Part shown: positions 61,172-64,000 of the stretch, in pieces
Layout: each line of letters begins with the position of its first letter
Position numbering within the stretch: position 1 is the first letter of the stretch
Assembly: GCA_029251465.1 (NCBI GenBank)
Contig: JAQXDI010000016.1
Location: 1-64,000, forward strand
Direction of reading: 5' to 3'
From: Ascidiaceihabitans sp.
Lineage (GTDB): Bacteria > Pseudomonadota > Alphaproteobacteria > Rhodobacterales > Rhodobacteraceae
DNA: 64,000 nt
Made by a program: the position numbers and the translations under genes
The notes under the pieces: model-generated
What the model was told of the DNA's origin: nothing
Seen by the model: the letters and a program-made list of their open reading frames with translations, nothing else
Databases searched by the model: none

Positions 61172-62347
61172 ATGATCGCTTCCGTTTTGCCCACCTATTC
61201 CCGCGCTCCGATGACGTTTGTCAAAGGCTCAGGCTCTTGGCTGATTGAGGAAGACGGGCGACGTTTTCTGGATCTGGGGGCCGGCATTGCCGTGAACGCA
61301 TTGGGCCACGCGCACCCGGCGTTGGTGCAGGCGATCACGGATCAGGCGCAAACGCTGTGGCACACATCGAACTTGTATCACATTCCACAACAGCAGATGC
61401 TGGCCGACAAACTGGTGGACGCGACCTTTGCTGACACTGTGTTTTTCACCAACTCAGGCACCGAAGCTTGCGAGCTGGCCGTTAAAATGGCGCGCAAATA
61501 CTGGTACGAAAAGGGTCACGCCGAAAAGGTTGATATCATCACGTTTGACGGGTCGTTCCATGGCCGGTCCGCCGCAGGGATTGCGGCCGCAGGGTCTGAA
61601 AAGATGACCAAAGGCTTTGGTCCGTTGCTGGGTGGATTCACGCATCTGACATTTGGCGATCACGAGGCGCTGACAGCGGCAATCACCGATCAAACGGCGG
61701 CGATTTTGGTGGAACCCGTGCAAGGCGAAGGCGGCATTCGCCCGCTGCCTGATCAGTGCCTGAAAGGCTTGCGTGATCTGTGTGACGAACACGACATCCT
61801 GCTGGTGCTGGACGAGGTCCAATGCGGCGTTGGCCGGACGGGCAAGCTGTTTGCCCACGAATGGGCGTGCATCGAACCTGACATCATGATGGTCGCCAAA
61901 GGCATCGGTGGCGGATTCCCCCTAGGCGCGGTTTTGGCCACCGAAGATGCGGCATCCGGCATGACCGCAGGCACGCATGGGTCGACCTATGGCGGCAACC
62001 CGCTGGGCTGCGCGGTCGGCTGCGCGGTGATGGACACGATCAACACGCCTGAATTCTTGGGCGAGGTGAACCGCAAGGCGGGCTTGCTGCGTCAACGGCT
62101 CAAAGGGTTGATCGCCGCGCATCCGGATGTGTTCGAAAGCGTGCGTGGGTCGGGCCTGATGCTGGGTCTGAAATGCAAAGCCAGCAACATCGACATCGTC
62201 AACGCAGGCTACGCCGCCGAGGTGATCACAGTGCCCGCAGCAGACAACGTAATCCGCCTGTTGCCGCCCCTGACCATCACGGACGATGAAATCAACGAGG
62301 CTGTCTTTCGTCTTGATGCCGCAGCAACAGCCATCGCGGTCACATAA
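61172..62347 (+). CDS. argD: Acetylornithine aminotransferase
   Basis: The 391-residue class III aminotransferase has [18 protein letters not shown], the PLP-phosphate site [18 protein letters not shown] and the PLP lysine in [15 protein letters not shown] fits ATG 61172; the ATG nine bases earlier is too close to that site. It converts N-acetylglutamate semialdehyde to N-acetylornithine. Followed 41 bases on by argF, the usual pair. The 60890-61171 gap upstream holds no recognised gene. Confidence 0.95.
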   Translation: MIASVLPTYSRAPMTFVKGSGSWLIEEDGRRFLDLGAGIAVNALGHAHPALVQAITDQAQTLWHTSNLYHIPQQQMLADKLVDATFADTVFFTNSGTEACELAVKMARKYWYEKGHAEKVDIITFDGSFHGRSAAGIAAAGSEKMTKGFGPLLGGFTHLTFGDHEALTAAITDQTAAILVEPVQGEGGIRPLPDQCLKGLRDLCDEHDILLVLDEVQCGVGRTGKLFAHEWACIEPDIMMVAKGIGGGFPLGAVLATEDAASGMTAGTHGSTYGGNPLGCAVGCAVMDTINTPEFLGEVNRKAGLLRQRLKGLIAAHPDVFESVRGSGLMLGLKCKASNIDIVNAGYAAEVITVPAADNVIRLLPPLTITDDEINEAVFRLDAAATAIAVT

Positions 62348-62388
62348 TTTTCCGGGGCCAGCAGGCTCACCCTATTCAGAGATACCAC

Positions 62389-63315
62389 ATGAACCACTTT
62401 TTAGACGTCCACAAAACCGACAGCGCTGCGTTGAACAGCATCCTTGATCAGGCGCACGCGATGAAGAAAGCCCGTGCAGGGCGACCACGCGCAGCACTGG
62501 ATGATGATCTGCCGCTGGACGGGCACATGGTTGCGTTGATTTTCGAAAAACCGTCGACCCGCACACGTGTCAGTTTTGACGTCGGTGTGCGCCAGATGGG
62601 CGGGCAATCGATGGTGCTGTCGGGGGCCGACATGCAGTTGGGGCATGGTGAAACCATCGCTGACACGGCCCGGGTTTTGTCGCGCTATGTTGATCTGATC
62701 ATGATCCGAACATTTGATGAATCCGTGCTGCTCGAGATGGCGGAATTTGCCGATGTGCCAGTAATCAACGGGCTGACAGATCGCACGCACCCCTGCCAGA
62801 TCATGGCGGATGTGATGACCTATCAGGAACATCGCGGATCGATCAAAGGTAAAAAAGTCGTCTGGTGCGGGGATGGCAACAATGTCTGTGCATCGCTGTT
62901 GCATGCGGCCGCGCAGTTCCAGTTTGACCTAACATTTACCGGTCCTGCGCAGCTTGATCCCGAGGATGAATTCGTCGGGCTGGCGCGGCGTGCAGGGTCC
63001 ACGATCCAGATCGAACGGGACGCAGAAACCGCCGTGCAAGGGGCTGATCTGGTGGTCGCGGACACGTGGGTGTCGATGCACGACAGCCAGTCGACCAAAG
63101 AACGTCGCCACAATTTACTGCGCCCGTATCAGGTCAACGACGCACTGATGGCACATGCCAAACCAGATGCTTTGTTCATGCATTGCCTGCCCGCGCACCG
63201 CGAAGAGGAAGTGACCAGTTCAGTCATGGACGGCCCTGCGTCAGTCATCTTTGACGAGGCAGAAAACCGTCTGCATGCGCAAAAAGCGATCATGCGTCAT
63301 TGCTTGGGGAAATAG
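62389..63315 (+). CDS. argF: Ornithine carbamoyltransferase
   Basis: The 308-residue enzyme has the carbamoyl-phosphate loop S-T-R-T-R-V-S-F, the H-P-C-Q motif (R-T-H-P-C-Q-I), the ornithine loop S-M-H-D-S-Q-S-T-K and [10 protein letters not shown]. It makes citrulline from ornithine and carbamoyl phosphate in arginine synthesis. The gene order gcrA, argD, argF is found in other Rhodobacteraceae. No terminator is seen before the next gene, which starts two bases on. Confidence 0.96.
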   Translation: MNHFLDVHKTDSAALNSILDQAHAMKKARAGRPRAALDDDLPLDGHMVALIFEKPSTRTRVSFDVGVRQMGGQSMVLSGADMQLGHGETIADTARVLSRYVDLIMIRTFDESVLLEMAEFADVPVINGLTDRTHPCQIMADVMTYQEHRGSIKGKKVVWCGDGNNVCASLLHAAAQFQFDLTFTGPAQLDPEDEFVGLARRAGSTIQIERDAETAVQGADLVVADTWVSMHDSQSTKERRHNLLRPYQVNDALMAHAKPDALFMHCLPAHREEEVTSSVMDGPASVIFDEAENRLHAQKAIMRHCLGK

Positions 63316-63317
63316 GC

Positions 63318-63932
63318 ATGGGGCAGAAAAAGATTGAGTATTTTTATTGAGGACATTCTGCATTTGCCTATCTAGGCGAGCGCAAATTGTCCGAAATTGC
63401 GACTGCCTATGAGTTCAAAATTCACCACCGCCTGATGGATTTTTGGCCGGTGGTGAACGCCGCCAATCCGCATCATTCGGGGGCGCGGTCGGCTGCGCAC
63501 ACCGCCTATTTCTTTGGACGTGAAATTGCGCGATGGGGCGAATGGCGTGATCTGCCAATCATGGCGGGCAGGCCGACTCATCACGACAATCCGCTGCACA
63601 TTGCTGGCGGTTTGATCATCGCCGCGCAAAATGCGGGTACGGATGCGGATGCTTTGTCGTTCGCCATTTTGCAATCGCACTGGGCAGATGACAGCGATGT
63701 TGCAGATCATGCGACCTTGTACCGGATCGCCACAGCGCAGGGTTTTGACGCCGATGTTTTGCTAGAAGCAGCACTTTCGGACGCGGTTCAGGTCGAATAC
63801 GCGGCCAATACAGCAGAGGCGATTGAGCGGGATGTTTTCGGCTCGCCCACGTATTTTGTGCAAGGCGACATGTTTTACGGTCAAGACCGGCTTGAGATGC
63901 TCGAGCGGGCGTTAACGCGGCCGTTTGCCTAA
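63318..63932 (+). pseudogene. DsbA-fold 2-hydroxychromene-2-carboxylate isomerase-like gene with in-frame TGA at codon 11
   Basis: From ATG 63318 the frame reads M-G-Q-K-K-I-E-Y-F-Y, then TGA (63348-63350), then G-H-S-A-F-A-Y-L-G-E-R-K-L and continues without further stops to 63932. The joined sequence is a normal start for the HCCA-isomerase/GST-kappa group; later parts (GSPTYFVQGDMFYGQDRLEMLE) are typical of it. The stop precedes the conserved Ser of H-S-A-F that acts in catalysis, so a product restarted at TTG 63387 would lack it. A nonsense mutation or read error is likeliest; TGA read as selenocysteine is a remote option. Confidence 0.8.
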
Positions 63933-64000
63933 GCCGCAACATGCGCTGAACACGCGTCCTAGCGTGCACGGCTTGCGGGTGCCAAGACGCACTTCGACCT

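Noticed and set aside
63372-63386. SECIS element after the TGA of the isomerase gene
   Set aside because: The short hairpin lacks the position and apical features expected of a bacterial SECIS.
1-64000. tRNA, rRNA, CRISPR array or prophage
   Set aside because: No cloverleaf, ribosomal sequence, regular spaced repeats or phage structural genes were seen in the gaps.

Overview
The window looks like a stretch of chromosome from an alphaproteobacterium of the Roseobacter group (Rhodobacteraceae). The evidence is a complete-looking set of signature enzymes of the ethylmalonyl-CoA pathway (malyl-CoA lyase/thioesterase family, mesaconyl-CoA hydratase, ethylmalonyl-CoA mutase, crotonyl-CoA carboxylase/reductase), a luxR/luxI pair, a GcrA cell-cycle regulator, periplasmic-glucan genes opgC/G/H, an alphaproteobacterial-type GTTC-N7-GTTC LexA box, and many families common in that group (NnrU, DUF1737, DUF1194, TIGR02186). 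A partial IS5-type element at the left end and five genes each broken by a single lesion suggest a plastic, partly decaying genome such as those of polar roseobacters, or an assembly with residual errors. The species is an inference. No rRNA, tRNA or CRISPR array was found, and no gene-free stretch exceeds 300 bases.

Layout. 1-117: end of an IS5-like element. 366-3015: ethylmalonyl-CoA pathway operon (malyl-CoA family enzyme, NnrU, DUF1737, mesaconyl-CoA hydratase). 3044-5657: broken M48 peptidase, DUF4344 putative metallopeptidase, DUF1194 protein. 5806-10343: succinate dehydrogenase operon sdhCDA-x-y-sdhB with a lipoprotein and a sulfotransferase-like gene between sdhA and sdhB. 10459-13140: small membrane protein, DUF1989 protein, purine nucleoside phosphorylase, lipoprotein, H-NS-like protein. 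13244-18553: ethylmalonyl-CoA mutase, acyltransferase, crotonyl-CoA carboxylase/reductase. 18771-20412: quorum sensing. 20445-24390: RecD-like helicase, SDR, TIGR02186 protein, TauE/SafE transporter. 24501-29464: BMP-type (nucleoside-like) ABC importer. 29645-36026: rimI/tsaB, NifU-like, stress protein, aminotransferase, small membrane proteins. 36116-37467: small accessory region with a duplicated-domain protein behind a LexA-type box and a GIY-YIG family gene translationally coupled to rimO. 38939-45636: AsmA-like protein and a capsule-related operon (kpsT, kpsE, kdsA, phosphomannomutase). 45864-50074: ArsR/permease pair, uracil-DNA glycosylase, SseB, rhodanese, broken esterase. 50075-56102: opgC-opgG-opgH and a TPR protein. 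56287-59101: CoA-transferase and ThDP enzyme. 59324-63932: gcrA, broken EamA transporter, argD, argF, broken isomerase.

How it works together. The pathway enzymes at 366-3015, 13244-15211 and 17273-18553 belong to one route for acetyl-CoA assimilation, and SDH completes conversion of its succinate product. Their three promoter regions share TTGC-n-GCAA palindromes; two of them share an identical 18-mer, the third has a one-mismatch 13-mer of it. This suggests one regulator for the dispersed genes. Other regulatory structure visible by eye includes two TGTGATCACA palindromes 21 bp apart before sdhC, two GAAC-N3-GTTC palindromes 21 bp apart between deoD and a lipoprotein gene, a 23-base palindrome at the ribosome-binding site of the H-NS-like gene, and a three-copy family of short intergenic hairpins.
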